A stretch of DNA of 64,000 nt from an uncultured Pantoea sp. (GTDB taxonomy: Bacteria; Pseudomonadota; Gammaproteobacteria; Enterobacterales; Enterobacteriaceae), in assembly GCA_913778495.1 (NCBI GenBank), contig CAJYVD010000030.1:62001-126000 (forward strand), read 5' to 3'. Made by a program: the position numbers and the translations under genes. Shown in pieces: positions 8,681 to 17,182 of the stretch. Position 1 is the first letter of the stretch. Each line of letters begins with the position of its first letter. A model generated the notes under the pieces. The model was not told where the DNA came from and ran no database searches. It saw only the letters and a list, made by a program, of their open reading frames with translations.

Positions 8681-9967
8681 ATGAATCAGTATAAATCCGG
8701 ACGAATTGTCATCACTGGCTGCGGTATTATCAGCCCGCTAGGATGCGGAAGAGAGGCCGTCTGGCGCAGGCTTATCGAGGGCCGGTCGGGAATAACTGTA
8801 CTTCCTCGTGAAATCAGCGAGGGAACCGGCGTATCCGTTGCCGGACGGGTGCCGTCCCTTGCAGAGGACCCCGACGCAGGTTACGAGCCGGAACGGTTCA
8901 TAAGCCCTAAAGAGCGCAAAAAAATGGATCGCTTTATTGAGTTTGCCCTTGTTGCGGCTCAAGAAGCCCTGACACAGGCGGGATGGCAGCCGGATAATGA
9001 GCGCGCGCGTGAGCGGACTGCCACCGTCATTGCATCTGGGGTTGGAGGATTTGGCGCCATTGCGGACGCAGTAAGAACAACAGATGCTCGCGGGCCACGC
9101 CGGTTATCACCTTTCACGGCACCCTCTTTTCTTGCCAACATGGCGGCGGGACATGTCTCTATTCAGCATGGCTTCCGGGGGCCGATTGGCGCGCCGATAA
9201 CGGCATGCGCCGCAGGCGTGCAGGCTATCGGTGATGCCGCAAGGCTGATTAAAACTGGCGAAGCAGATATTGCGGTTTGCGGGGGCACAGAAGCCGCAAT
9301 AGACCGCGTGACGCTGGGATGTTTCGCTGCGGCACGCGCACTCTCCACAAATAATGGCGATAAGCCCGGTGAAGCCTCAAGACCGTTTGACACCGCTCGG
9401 GACGGATTTGTGATGGCAGAAGGTGCCGGCATACTGGTCATTGAGTCTTTAGAACATGCTCTTAGCCGGGGGGCAACGCCTCTGGCTGAACTGATAGGGT
9501 ATGGCACCAGTGCCGATGCCTGGCACCTGACTGCGGGTCCTGAAGACGGAAGCGGAGCCCGCAGAGCCATTGAGCTTGCGCTGGCCCAGGCAGATGTAAG
9601 TGCCAGTGATGTACAGCACATCAATGCGCATGCCACTTCAACGGTGGTGGGTGATAAAGGTGAACTCTCGGCCATCCGGTCTGTATTGGGTAAACACAGC
9701 AATGTCGCCATCAGTTCGACCAAGTCGGCTACCGGGCATTTGCTGGGGGCCGCTGGCGGTATTGAAGCCATTTTCACTGTTCTGGCTCTACGCGACCAGG
9801 TCATTCCGCCGACGCTGAATTTACACAACCCAGATGAGGCGGCTGAAGGCCTGGATCTGGTGGCTTTAAAAGCGCGTTATTCTCCCATCCGACATGCATT
9901 ATCGAACGGATTTGGATTTGGCGGCGTGAATGCCAGCGTCCTCTTTCGACGCTGGGATGCGTTTTAA
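8681..9967 (+). CDS. FabF-like 3-oxoacyl-ACP synthase II paralogue
   Basis: Condensing enzyme of the thiolase fold, 428 residues, which would extend acyl-ACP with malonyl-ACP. The catalytic triad is visible: Cys176 in ITACAAGVQAIG, His317 in INAHATST, and His353 in SATGHLLGAAGG, with the conserved Lys348 just before; the C-terminal loop NGFGFGGVN is intact. The ATG at 8681 is preferred over a GTG at 8645 because ATGAGG sits 8 bases upstream and the fold starts with GRIVITGCGIISPLG. It is not beside acpP or other fab genes, so this is probably an extra copy. It follows the permease by 82 bases, likely in the same operon. A spare FabF beside a pump suggests target-duplication resistance or a specialised acyl product; that is inference. 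Confidence 0.9.
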   Translation: MNQYKSGRIVITGCGIISPLGCGREAVWRRLIEGRSGITVLPREISEGTGVSVAGRVPSLAEDPDAGYEPERFISPKERKKMDRFIEFALVAAQEALTQAGWQPDNERARERTATVIASGVGGFGAIADAVRTTDARGPRRLSPFTAPSFLANMAAGHVSIQHGFRGPIGAPITACAAGVQAIGDAARLIKTGEADIAVCGGTEAAIDRVTLGCFAAARALSTNNGDKPGEASRPFDTARDGFVMAEGAGILVIESLEHALSRGATPLAELIGYGTSADAWHLTAGPEDGSGARRAIELALAQADVSASDVQHINAHATSTVVGDKGELSAIRSVLGKHSNVAISSTKSATGHLLGAAGGIEAIFTVLALRDQVIPPTLNLHNPDEAAEGLDLVALKARYSPIRHALSNGFGFGGVNASVLFRRWDAF

Positions 9968-10355
9968 TCTGAATGTCCGTCGACAGGCGAAAAGTCAGCT
10001 AAAAGACTGAGTACAGTTATTGGAATGGTAATTCCGGATGTTAGGCCCAAGGTAACAGTAAGAAGCCTTGTCTAAAAAACCTGTTGAGACATCGGCAGAT
10101 AAAGAGGCCAGTAATACCATTGCGTTATCAACTGGCCTTTAGAATTCCAGTGCTAAGTGACTCGCGCCATCACTCATGTCCGCTTCTGGCACAACGTTGC
10201 TATGACGTCGTTTAAATCCGCCCGGAGCCTCGACGCAGATCGTCTTTTGTAGCTGGCGATCTTTGCGTTTTAAACCGCCGCTGAAAAGCCCGCGCAGTGC
10301 GGGCGTATTGCAGATTTAAGGCCGAAAGGCTTAATACAGGCCTGTCGATGCATAC
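9968..10355. other. Intergenic region between fabF paralogue and lipoprotein gene
   Basis: No gene found in 388 bases. It includes an inverted repeat, GGCCAGT (10106-10112) and ACTGGCC (10131-10137), flanked by A-rich and T-rich bases, which may be a weak terminator of the pump-fabF unit. It also holds the terminator of the lipoprotein gene at 10284-10304. Confidence 0.45.
10284..10304 (-). terminator. Rho-independent terminator of the lipoprotein gene
   Basis: Stem GCCCGC (10288-10293) with GCGGGC (10299-10304) and a 5-base loop. On the minus strand it is followed by TTTTCAG, so it ends transcription leaving the gene at 10356-10871. Confidence 0.7.
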
Positions 10356-10871
10356 TTAACGCGGCCTAATCACGCGTATATCTGCCAGTTGGTTATCCCA
10401 AAACGTGAACTCGATACCTTGATGGTCATAAGTGAGCGTGTGTTCATGCGCGCCAGGCACCGATCCAAATTCTGAGATGATGCTCTCTCCTTCATGCGTA
10501 GGCGGGCCATAAGCCTTGAGAACGTCCTTGATGGTGCTCTCTTTTCCGATTCCTTTATCGGTCACACCGGCGAATGTCGCGTATCCAGGCAGTTTATAAT
10601 AGAGAAAAATCGTTCTGATTCTTCCTTCCGCGCTATAGGACGCATCGACGCCCTTGCTGGGAAGCAATATATAACCCTCTTTTACTACAAACGCGCTGGA
10701 AAAGTGCGCGCGGGCGTCTTGAATGGAATCATTTAACGAAAGATTTTTTATGCCGACGCCGGGATAAATAATAAACGCATGCGCCGTCTTGGGTTGAGAC
10801 GCAGGTAATCCACATCCCGCTAAATTCAGGAAAAGCACAGCGATCAATAACGCTCTCATCATGTTTAACAC
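10356..10871 (-). CDS. Putative lipoprotein of unknown function
   Basis: Protein of 171 residues with a hydrophobic signal and a lipobox, LAGC (Cys20), so it is probably an envelope lipoprotein. The mature part has no motif I recognise. It reads as a small alpha/beta domain (LSLNDSIQDARAHF, then IKDVLKAYGPPTHEGE, then LTYDHQGIEFTFWDNQLADIRVIRP), a pattern seen in some periplasmic beta-rich lipoproteins where a short calcium- or ligand-independent fold repeats. It stands alone between a terminator and a second secreted-protein gene in the same direction. No function is proposed. Confidence 0.75.
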   Translation of the reverse strand: MLNMMRALLIAVLFLNLAGCGLPASQPKTAHAFIIYPGVGIKNLSLNDSIQDARAHFSSAFVVKEGYILLPSKGVDASYSAEGRIRTIFLYYKLPGYATFAGVTDKGIGKESTIKDVLKAYGPPTHEGESIISEFGSVPGAHEHTLTYDHQGIEFTFWDNQLADIRVIRPR

Positions 10872-11114
10872 CTTACTCTATTCTCAAATATTGCTTTTTT
10901 TATACGCATCACAAACAGCAAACGCATTTAAATTGGTTCAACACGCTCTGCGCGCGTCGCAACACCAGTACCAATGTGCTTGAGGTGAATATTTTCATTA
11001 TCTCCAGCAGGTGGGCCACGTGCTGGCAAATAAGACTGATGCCCGCGAGCGGACATCAGTCTGCCGGAGAGGGCTTTTCAACATGGCCCTGGGTTAACTT
11101 GTGCCTGATGTTGA

Positions 11115-12527
11115 TTAACGTATCACACGCACATTTTCCAGCTTCACCGCACTTTCAGGCTTGTTCCCTTCTTGCATCGTGAGCGGGACGAAGATATTGA
11201 GATCTTGCAGCCAGGCGAGTTTGACATGGCTATCCACTTGCCCTTGAGCGGTTTGATCGCACGTCACTAACAGGTATTTCCCGCCAAATTCAGGCGCAAT
11301 GCTTTTAGCCTCTCCCTGTGCGGTCACGTCACAGGTTAATGCTGAAGACGTGATTTTCTTTCCAGCGTCGATATTGTCCCACCGTGCCTGATAATGTTGA
11401 CCTGTCACTAACGGGAAGCGCAGATCGGTCTGCAATTTATTAAGAAGAGATGCGCCAGTACTGATAGACATGGTGAACTTAAGCTGAAGCTGATTAGCCA
11501 GCGTTAAACGCTGTACTTTCCACAGGCCATAATCTTCCAATTTACGGACATAACCATTGGGTTGCGCATCTAATTGCACGTTGATTTTGCCGAGCGCGCT
11601 GGCTTCCGTATAACTGACTTGTTTAAAGCGAGGTAATGCCCAAGGTGTGATCAATGACTGTGCCTGACGTTCAATGGCCTCCGTGAGAGGATACTTATCA
11701 AGCCACTGCGAATTATTACCGCTCAGGTCGGGCATTGTTGGGCCCATTAGCGTTGATGCAGGTTTATTGGCTGCGGGCACAAAGCGGCCTTCCGCTTTAA
11801 ATTTCTTGCCTGCGGGTAACTGACAAATCTGCTGGAAGCGTCGTTCCATCTCAGGGGTAATTGGGAAACTGCTCTTGCGGCGAATAATATCCGCAGTGAT
11901 CAATGAGTCCGTTACGCGTCCTTCACCGTCGACGTTCATGAGCGCAACGGCATCACCCTGATGGGTTTTACAGTTGTACAGATATTGTTCGATTTTTAAT
12001 TCCAGTGGTGCGTCGTAAGGCGGTTCCCAGGTGATATCTGCGAAATCGTAACCCAAGCGTACCGAGATCATGTCACCACTGTGTTTAATGCTGGAAACAT
12101 CGACCAGATCGGTCATGCCAAATTCAGACGTGGCGGATAATTTTTCCCATTGCGCGGCTTTGATGGGGAGCCGGCAAACCTTACGGATATCGTCCTGCGT
12201 CATCCGCCCATCGTCTTGCGGCGGCGCATACCGAAGATAGCTGTTGCCGTAATAGCGGGCAATGGTATGGCCCTTATCATTCAACAAATCCTTATACAGC
12301 AGCTGTGCCTTGCCCTGTTTGCAATCGACGGATCGCCATTGTTGGGCTGTCTTCCCGTTATTGAAGGTTAACGACACCATGAAATTGACACGATCGTGGA
12401 TTCGGGTGATGGACAGGGGATTGGTGCTCACCCCGGTTAATTCGGGCGTATCCGCAGCCTGAGCGAAAGGAAGCGGCAATAAAACCATAAGCGCGAGTGA
12501 GCGCGTTAACAAAGAAACGGCGTACAT
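11115..12527 (-). CDS. Large secreted protein of unknown function
   Basis: Protein of 470 residues with a Sec signal peptide (cleavage likely after FAQA, residue 24). The mature part is rich in beta-strand and has six conserved-looking cysteines in short contexts (VDCKQGKAQ, KVCRLP, YNCKTHQ, QICQLP, LTCDVT, VTCDQT), suggesting periplasmic disulfides. The paired blocks around VDCKQG/KVCRLP and YNCKTH/QICQLP look like an internal duplication of a roughly 100-residue unit. I recognise no family. It is monocistronic by position, with the gene before it (10356-10871) in the same direction but 243 bases away. Confidence 0.75.
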   Translation of the reverse strand: MYAVSLLTRSLALMVLLPLPFAQAADTPELTGVSTNPLSITRIHDRVNFMVSLTFNNGKTAQQWRSVDCKQGKAQLLYKDLLNDKGHTIARYYGNSYLRYAPPQDDGRMTQDDIRKVCRLPIKAAQWEKLSATSEFGMTDLVDVSSIKHSGDMISVRLGYDFADITWEPPYDAPLELKIEQYLYNCKTHQGDAVALMNVDGEGRVTDSLITADIIRRKSSFPITPEMERRFQQICQLPAGKKFKAEGRFVPAANKPASTLMGPTMPDLSGNNSQWLDKYPLTEAIERQAQSLITPWALPRFKQVSYTEASALGKINVQLDAQPNGYVRKLEDYGLWKVQRLTLANQLQLKFTMSISTGASLLNKLQTDLRFPLVTGQHYQARWDNIDAGKKITSSALTCDVTAQGEAKSIAPEFGGKYLLVTCDQTAQGQVDSHVKLAWLQDLNIFVPLTMQEGNKPESAVKLENVRVIR

Positions 12528-12874
12528 ACATGGTCCTTCACATATTTGTTTAAAAAAAGGTTATCGGCATCGTTGTGCAAACGATGAGTCTGAAGAGGCA
12601 GGCAACTGCGCTTGGCACGTAGTTGGCGCACTACCGTCAGTAAAATGCGCAAATCGGCGATCTGCTGCGCGGCATTATTATCATAATGCTATGAAAATAC
12701 TAATTTTTATTCATTCTGATGCCTAACGCCGCGCGTCCTAATCCCACATAATCCCGGCACGACACGTTAAAAATTTAAGTCGTGCGCTATTTAGTTGTTT
12801 ACAAGGTGATGGTTCGCTGGCATTGTAGCGAAACTAAATAGCACACTACTTAATAGCGAAAAAAGGAATCTATC
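12528..12874. other. Intergenic region with nested inverted repeats before the hydrolase gene
   Basis: No gene found. The last 90 bases hold an 11-bp perfect inverted repeat, GCTATTTAGTT (12786-12796) and AACTAAATAGC (12832-12842). Inside it is a competing 6-bp stem, TTCGCT (12813-12818) and AGCGAA (12827-12832), that shares its edge with the outer right arm. This could be an operator pair or an RNA switch-like leader of the downstream gene. The region also contains the promoter of the divergent secreted-protein gene. Confidence 0.5.
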
Positions 12875-13894
12875 ATGAAAATCAAACTCACCGCCGGTGC
12901 TTTATTGTTAGCCAGCCAAATGACCTCAGCATGGGCCAGCCCTGATGAAAATGCGCCGCAGCCCACTGCTGGCGTGGCGTCATTTCTTAAGGCGCTGAAC
13001 AGCAGCGGCGGAAAGCCGATGGAAACGCTATCCCCTGACGCTGCCCGCGCGGTGCTGACAGGTGCACAGAAAGGGGCCACGCTGCCGCCTGCACAGGTCT
13101 CTGAAAAGGTCATCACGGTGCTGGGTAAACCGCTCACGCTGACGATAGTGAAACCGGCCAACGCCTCTGGCGTACTGCCCGTGTTTATGTTTTTCCATGG
13201 CGGTGGCTGGGTGCTGGGGGACTTTCCCACCCATGAGCGCCTGGTGCGCGATCTGGTGAATGAATCCGGTGCGGCGGCGGTGTTTGTTAACTATACGCCT
13301 TCACCGGAAGCGCATTATCCGGTTGCCATTAACCAGGCCTATGAGGCCACCAAGTGGGTGGCCGCGCACGGCAGTGAAATTGGGGTAGACGGTAAGCGTT
13401 TGGCGCTGGTGGGGAACAGCGTAGGGGGGAATATGGTTGCCGCCGTTGCGCTGCAGGCGAAACAACACAAGGCTCCGGCCATTCGTTATGACGTCATGCT
13501 GTGGCCCGTCACCGATGCCCACTTCGATAATGCCTCTTATCAGCAGTTCGCCAACGGCCATTTCCTGACCCGCAACATGATGAAGTGGTTCTGGGACAAT
13601 TACACCACTTCAGAAACCGCGCGGAACAGCATTTTGGCCTCTCCGCTGCGCGCCAGCCAAGCTGAACTGGCAGGCTTGCCGCCCACGCTGATTCAGACGG
13701 CCGAGCTGGATGTACTGCGCGACGAAGGCGAAGCCTTTGGCCGTAAGCTGGATGCCGCAGGCGTGCCGGTGACCGTCACGCGCTATAACGGGATGATTCA
13801 TGATTTTGGTTTATTGAATGCCCTGAGCAACGAGACAGCGGTGCGGACGGCGCTTCGTCAGGCGTCAGCGGAACTGAAGGAACATCTGCGGTAA
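12875..13894 (+). CDS. Exported alpha/beta hydrolase, hormone-sensitive-lipase family
   Basis: Esterase/lipase-type hydrolase of 339 residues. A signal peptide (cleavage near residue 21, AWA) suggests a periplasmic enzyme. HSL-family features: oxyanion-hole motif HGGGW (108-112), nucleophile elbow G-N-S182-V-G-G (the family usually has GDSAGG; Asn-Ser-Val here is a mild variant), acid Asp283 within LRDEG, and His309 in GMIHDFGLLN. AAAGGA precedes the ATG by 8 bases. It is a single-gene unit with a strong terminator behind it. The natural ester substrate is unknown; an export signal is less common in this family, which is mostly cytosolic. Confidence 0.88.
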   Translation: MKIKLTAGALLLASQMTSAWASPDENAPQPTAGVASFLKALNSSGGKPMETLSPDAARAVLTGAQKGATLPPAQVSEKVITVLGKPLTLTIVKPANASGVLPVFMFFHGGGWVLGDFPTHERLVRDLVNESGAAAVFVNYTPSPEAHYPVAINQAYEATKWVAAHGSEIGVDGKRLALVGNSVGGNMVAAVALQAKQHKAPAIRYDVMLWPVTDAHFDNASYQQFANGHFLTRNMMKWFWDNYTTSETARNSILASPLRASQAELAGLPPTLIQTAELDVLRDEGEAFGRKLDAAGVPVTVTRYNGMIHDFGLLNALSNETAVRTALRQASAELKEHLR

Positions 13895-13943
13895 ACGCGG
13901 TACAGGCCGCACGCGGCAGAGGTTAATTAGTTAGACAGTCTGC

Positions 13944-13978
13944 AAAAAATCAGCCTGACAGCATCGGCTGATTTTTTT
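13944..13978. terminator. Bidirectional rho-independent terminator
   Basis: AAATCAGCC (ending at 13955) pairs with GGCTGATTT (starting at 13966), loop about 10 bases, flanked by an A-run on the left and seven T on the right. It lies 50 bases after the hydrolase stop codon. Confidence 0.85.
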
Positions 13979-14137
13979 GCTGATAGGGCGCCAGACCGCT
14001 GTGGCTGAGGGCAGATTTGCGGACGAGCAGCCTCAGATCGCGCGCTGGTCGTTGCGTGGCAAACAGCACTCCCCTGCGAAAACGGATGCGCCTGTGCTAT
14101 ACCAATCACACCCGCTTTATCCGTCCATGAAGGGACT

Positions 14138-14806
14138 ATGAATACGCCTTTACCCCTGCTCGCTGTGCAGAATGTCGCTTTTTCCGTCGCCGGACGTGCG
14201 CGATTGCAACCGGTCTCGTTCGAATTGCATCCGGGCGACGCGCTGTTAGTGACCGGCTCCTCGGGCAGCGGCAAAAGCACGCTGCTGAAAATCATTGCGT
14301 CGCTCGTCAATCCCAGCGCCGGACAGGTGCTTTTCCAAAACAGGGATATCACGACGCTCAAGCCAGAGACCTACCGGCAGCAGGTGTCGTACTGTTTTCA
14401 GACGCCGCAGCTCTTTGGTCAGACCGTGTATGACAACCTCGCGCTGCCGTGGCAGATCCGCCGCCTGCAACCTGAACGGGATAAACTGGTGGCCGCGCTC
14501 GAGAGCGTCAACCTGGCGGCAGATCGGCTGAACACGCCCATCGAACAGCTTTCTGGTGGCGAGAAGCAACGCGTCGGCCTGCTGCGCAACGTGCAGTTTG
14601 TGCCCGCGGTGCTGCTGCTGGATGAAGTCACCAGCGCCCTTGACGCGGAGAACCGTCACACCGTGCTTAACATGATTAACCGGCTGTCTGTGGAAAAGCA
14701 CGTCGCGGTGGTGAGGATCAGCCACGACATGAGCGATATTCAGCACGCCAAACGGGTGCTGCGCCTGAATACGGTCCATCAGGAGGATACGCGTGAATCA
14801 GCATGA
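14138..14806 (+). CDS. fetA: Iron export ABC transporter ATP-binding subunit FetA
   Basis: ATPase of 222 residues, the normal length for FetA (YbbL), which with FetB exports iron and supports survival of oxidative stress in E. coli. Visible motifs: Walker A GSSGSGKST (about 42-50), Q-loop CFQTPQLFG, signature LSGGEKQRVGLLRN, Walker B VLLLDEVTSALD, H-loop ISHDMSD. The permease gene overlaps its end by 14 bases. AAGGGA lies just before the ATG. The fetAB pair together with the dfo siderophore cluster gives this window both iron uptake and export functions. No Fur site was noticed upstream. Confidence 0.92.
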   Translation: MNTPLPLLAVQNVAFSVAGRARLQPVSFELHPGDALLVTGSSGSGKSTLLKIIASLVNPSAGQVLFQNRDITTLKPETYRQQVSYCFQTPQLFGQTVYDNLALPWQIRRLQPERDKLVAALESVNLAADRLNTPIEQLSGGEKQRVGLLRNVQFVPAVLLLDEVTSALDAENRHTVLNMINRLSVEKHVAVVRISHDMSDIQHAKRVLRLNTVHQEDTRESA

Positions 14807-15572
14807 CATCAGCGACACGTCGCTCTTACTCTCTTTGACGCTGGTGGTTATCGCGCTGCTGATCAGCCAGAAAGAACAATTAGGCATGGGCAAAGACATT
14901 CTCTGGAGCGTGTGCCGCGCGGTGGTTCAACTGGTGGTGGTTGGCTACGTCCTTAAGTCGGTGTTCAATGTGAATGACCGCTGGCTCACGCTGCTGATGG
15001 TGCTGTTTATCTGTTTCAATGCCGCGCTGAACGCGCGTAAGCGTGCCAGCTCCGGCAAAAATGCCTTTGCGATCGCCTTTTTCGCCATCGTGAGCGGCAC
15101 CGCGGTAACGCTCACGATCCTGGTATTAAGCGGCGCAATTGCGTTTGTGCCAATGCAAATTATTCCTCTCACCGGCATGATCGCCGGCAATGCCATGGTG
15201 GCGGTGGGATTGTGTTACCGCAACCTGACGCAGCGCTTCAACGACCATCAACAGAGAATCATGGAGATGCTGAGCTTGGGCGCATCGGTGAAAGTGGCGT
15301 CGCGCCGCATCATTGCCGACACGATCCGTACCGCCATGATCCCCACCGTGGATGCCGCCAAAACCGTCGGCTTGGTCAGCTTACCGGGGATGATGTCCGG
15401 GCTAATCTTTGCAGGCGTTGATCCCCTTAAGGCGATTAAGTATCAGATTATGGTGACATTTATGCTGATAGGCACCGCCAGCCTGTCGACCATCATTGCG
15501 GTTTACTTATCTTACCGGCAGTTTTACAACGCCCGGGCGCAGCTAAACATGCCGGAGACCCCGCTGGAGTAG
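14793..15572 (+). CDS. fetB: Iron export ABC transporter permease FetB
   Basis: Membrane protein of 259 residues, UPF0014/FetB (YbbM) family, partner of FetA. Several hydrophobic segments are visible (for example LLLSLTLVVIALLIS, FAIAFFAIVSGTAVTLTILVL, YQIMVTFMLIGTASLSTIIAVYL). Conserved family blocks are present, including the cytosolic loop RNLTQRFNDHQQRIMEMLSLGAS and IADTIRTAMIPTVDAAKTVGLVSLPGMMSG. It starts with GTG at 14793, inside the fetA end, so the two are translationally coupled. Confidence 0.92.
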   Translation: MNQHDISDTSLLLSLTLVVIALLISQKEQLGMGKDILWSVCRAVVQLVVVGYVLKSVFNVNDRWLTLLMVLFICFNAALNARKRASSGKNAFAIAFFAIVSGTAVTLTILVLSGAIAFVPMQIIPLTGMIAGNAMVAVGLCYRNLTQRFNDHQQRIMEMLSLGASVKVASRRIIADTIRTAMIPTVDAAKTVGLVSLPGMMSGLIFAGVDPLKAIKYQIMVTFMLIGTASLSTIIAVYLSYRQFYNARAQLNMPETPLE

Positions 15573-15829
15573 CCGGATCGGCATCGCCTTTGGCATTGGT
15601 GAACCTTGCAGGGCCATGATGCTCAGCAAGCGAGCAGGGGCCGCTACGCGGCGTGTATCTTTGTTTCGTTGTAACAGCGGCGTGCCGATCAACGCGGAAA
15701 TCGTGAGAGCCAGAGACACTGCCGTCGCGTTGCCGTTTCACTCGCTAAATAAACGTGGGTGACGCCGGATCATGGCTCGCAGAGAATGATAAGGTTGAGT
15801 TCCCTTCACTCATTAAGACAGGTGTTAAT

Positions 15830-16297
15830 GTGAGCACGTCAGCGATACAGGAATGGCGTAAGAATAATAGGCTGATCAGTACCGATAACCATAAGCTGGA
15901 TATACCGTCGGTGCATCACTATTTGACACGATCCACATGGGCGAAAGGGATTGATTTGGAAACCGTTGTCACTTCAATAGCGAACAGCCTTAACTTCGGC
16001 CTGTATTCTCAGGAAGGCCAAATTGGTTTTGCCCGTCTGATAACAGATTATGCCACTTTCGCGTATTTGTGCGATGTCTACGTGCTTGAGGAGCATCAAG
16101 GAGAAGGGCTGGGAAGATGGCTGATGGAGTGTGTTCATCGCCATCCAGTGATTGAAAAGCTGCGCAGGGTGATGTTGTTCACCACCACCGCGCCGTGGCT
16201 TTATGAAAAATTTGGCTACCAGCCGGTGAATCAGCAGAACTATGCCTGGACCATCACGCGCCCGGATATTTACACTCATCAGCAAAAGCCAACCTAA
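15830..16297 (+). CDS. GNAT family N-acetyltransferase
   Basis: About 155 residues from the GTG at 15830 (an in-frame upstream extension to 15755 exists but has no good ribosome site or family similarity). The acetyl-CoA binding motif A is clear: DVYVLEEHQGEGLGRWLMECV (R/Q-x-x-G-x-G/A form). It is preceded by the typical GFARLITDYATFAYL strand pair and followed by LYEKFGYQPV near the C-terminus. It resembles small YpeA/YjgM-like acetyltransferases. The acceptor substrate is not predictable. It stands alone after fetAB. Confidence 0.85.
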   Translation: MSTSAIQEWRKNNRLISTDNHKLDIPSVHHYLTRSTWAKGIDLETVVTSIANSLNFGLYSQEGQIGFARLITDYATFAYLCDVYVLEEHQGEGLGRWLMECVHRHPVIEKLRRVMLFTTTAPWLYEKFGYQPVNQQNYAWTITRPDIYTHQQKPT

Positions 16298-16453
16298 CGT
16301 GTTTTGTGCGCAGGCATTATCAGCGTGGTAAGTCTTGTCCTGGCGAAAACGTCGGGCCGCTGTATCAGGTAATGTCGGCTCCGAGCCGTGAGTTCATAGC
16401 GGCGATGCCACGCCAGCCTTAATCGAAAGAGGGGCGTGGCCTTATTGTTTCTT

Positions 16454-16476
16454 CGCCCCGCATGGTGCGCGGGGCG
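16454..16476 (-). terminator. Hairpin downstream of the amidase remnant
   Basis: CGCCCCG pairs with CGGGGCG across about 9 bases, just after the stop codon of the minus-strand amidase fragment. Weak T-content follows on the minus strand. It is probably the original terminator of the lost gene. Confidence 0.45.
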
Positions 16477-16485
16477 TCAGTCGTT

Positions 16486-16935
16486 TTAGCGGGAAGGATG
16501 CGCGCCCTTCATTGGGCTGACTGCTTCTAACAGTGACGCGATGTGAAGAATAAGAGGCTCAGTATGCCACTTGCCCACAATCTGCACGTTGATGGGCATA
16601 CCCTCACGACCTTTGCCAAAAGGCAGGGCGATGCCCGGTAGGCCCGTTACATTCAGCGGCACGGTGGCGCCCTGTAAATATGTCGCGTCCACCTCCTGGC
16701 CATCGATAATAAACCTATCCACGCCGTGTTTATGGGCCGGAATCGGCAAGACGTGGGTAATCAGCGCATCGTAGCGCGAGAAGTATTCAGCAAACCCATC
16801 GCGCAGACGTTCCGCAGCCTGTTCAGCTTCAATAAAATCATCCATAGACGTGTCGGGTAAGGACAGCATGGTTTTGGCCATCAGAAAAGGCCAGACGGCA
16901 TCCGGCCCCGGGTGCCGTTGAAGCGCACCTGGTTT
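16486..16935 (-). pseudogene. C-terminal remnant of an amidase-signature-family enzyme
   Basis: The frame is open from 16935 to 16486 (about 150 codons; an ATG at 16881 would give 131 residues). It ends with VPLNVTGLPGIALPFGKG, then GMPINVQIVGKWHTEPLILHIASLLE. This is the standard C-terminal block of amidases (the P-x-N-x-x-G-x-P-x-x-x-x-P and G-x-P-x-x-x-Q-x-x-G motifs). The Gly/Ser-rich signature with the Ser-cisSer-Lys triad and about 320 N-terminal residues are missing. A TGA at 16938-16936 closes the frame upstream, and nothing recognisable precedes it. So this is a 5'-deleted gene fragment, not an active enzyme. Confidence 0.8.
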
Positions 16936-17158
16936 TCAGCCGTACTGACAGCCTTATTTTAGCGTTTTTAAACTCACCCCTCCTAAATGCGGCTTCTTTC
17001 CCCCACATCAAGAACCTACGTCCCCCCAGCAGACGCTTTATGTTGCTGAGCGCGACACATCATCTGTCACTTTGTGGATTATTTATTGATTTTTATAGGA
17101 TTTATAAATCCTTCGTGAAAATCCCAAAAAAGAGTATCACTTACGCTTGACGGAGGGA

Positions 17159-17170
17159 GAACGATCGTTC
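17159..17170. promoter_or_regulatory. Candidate operator before the second TetR gene
   Basis: Perfect 12-bp palindrome GAACGATCGTTC, 12 bases before the tetR ATG at 17183. Its position at the promoter/leader suggests autoregulation by the TetR protein. No second copy was seen before the DUF1348 gene. Confidence 0.45.
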
Positions 17171-17182
17171 TACCATCATCCC

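Noticed and set aside
10150-10260. Possible small RNA or mobile remnant between fabF paralogue and lipoprotein
   Set aside because: Some hairpins but no promoter-terminator pair and no recognisable mobile-element end.
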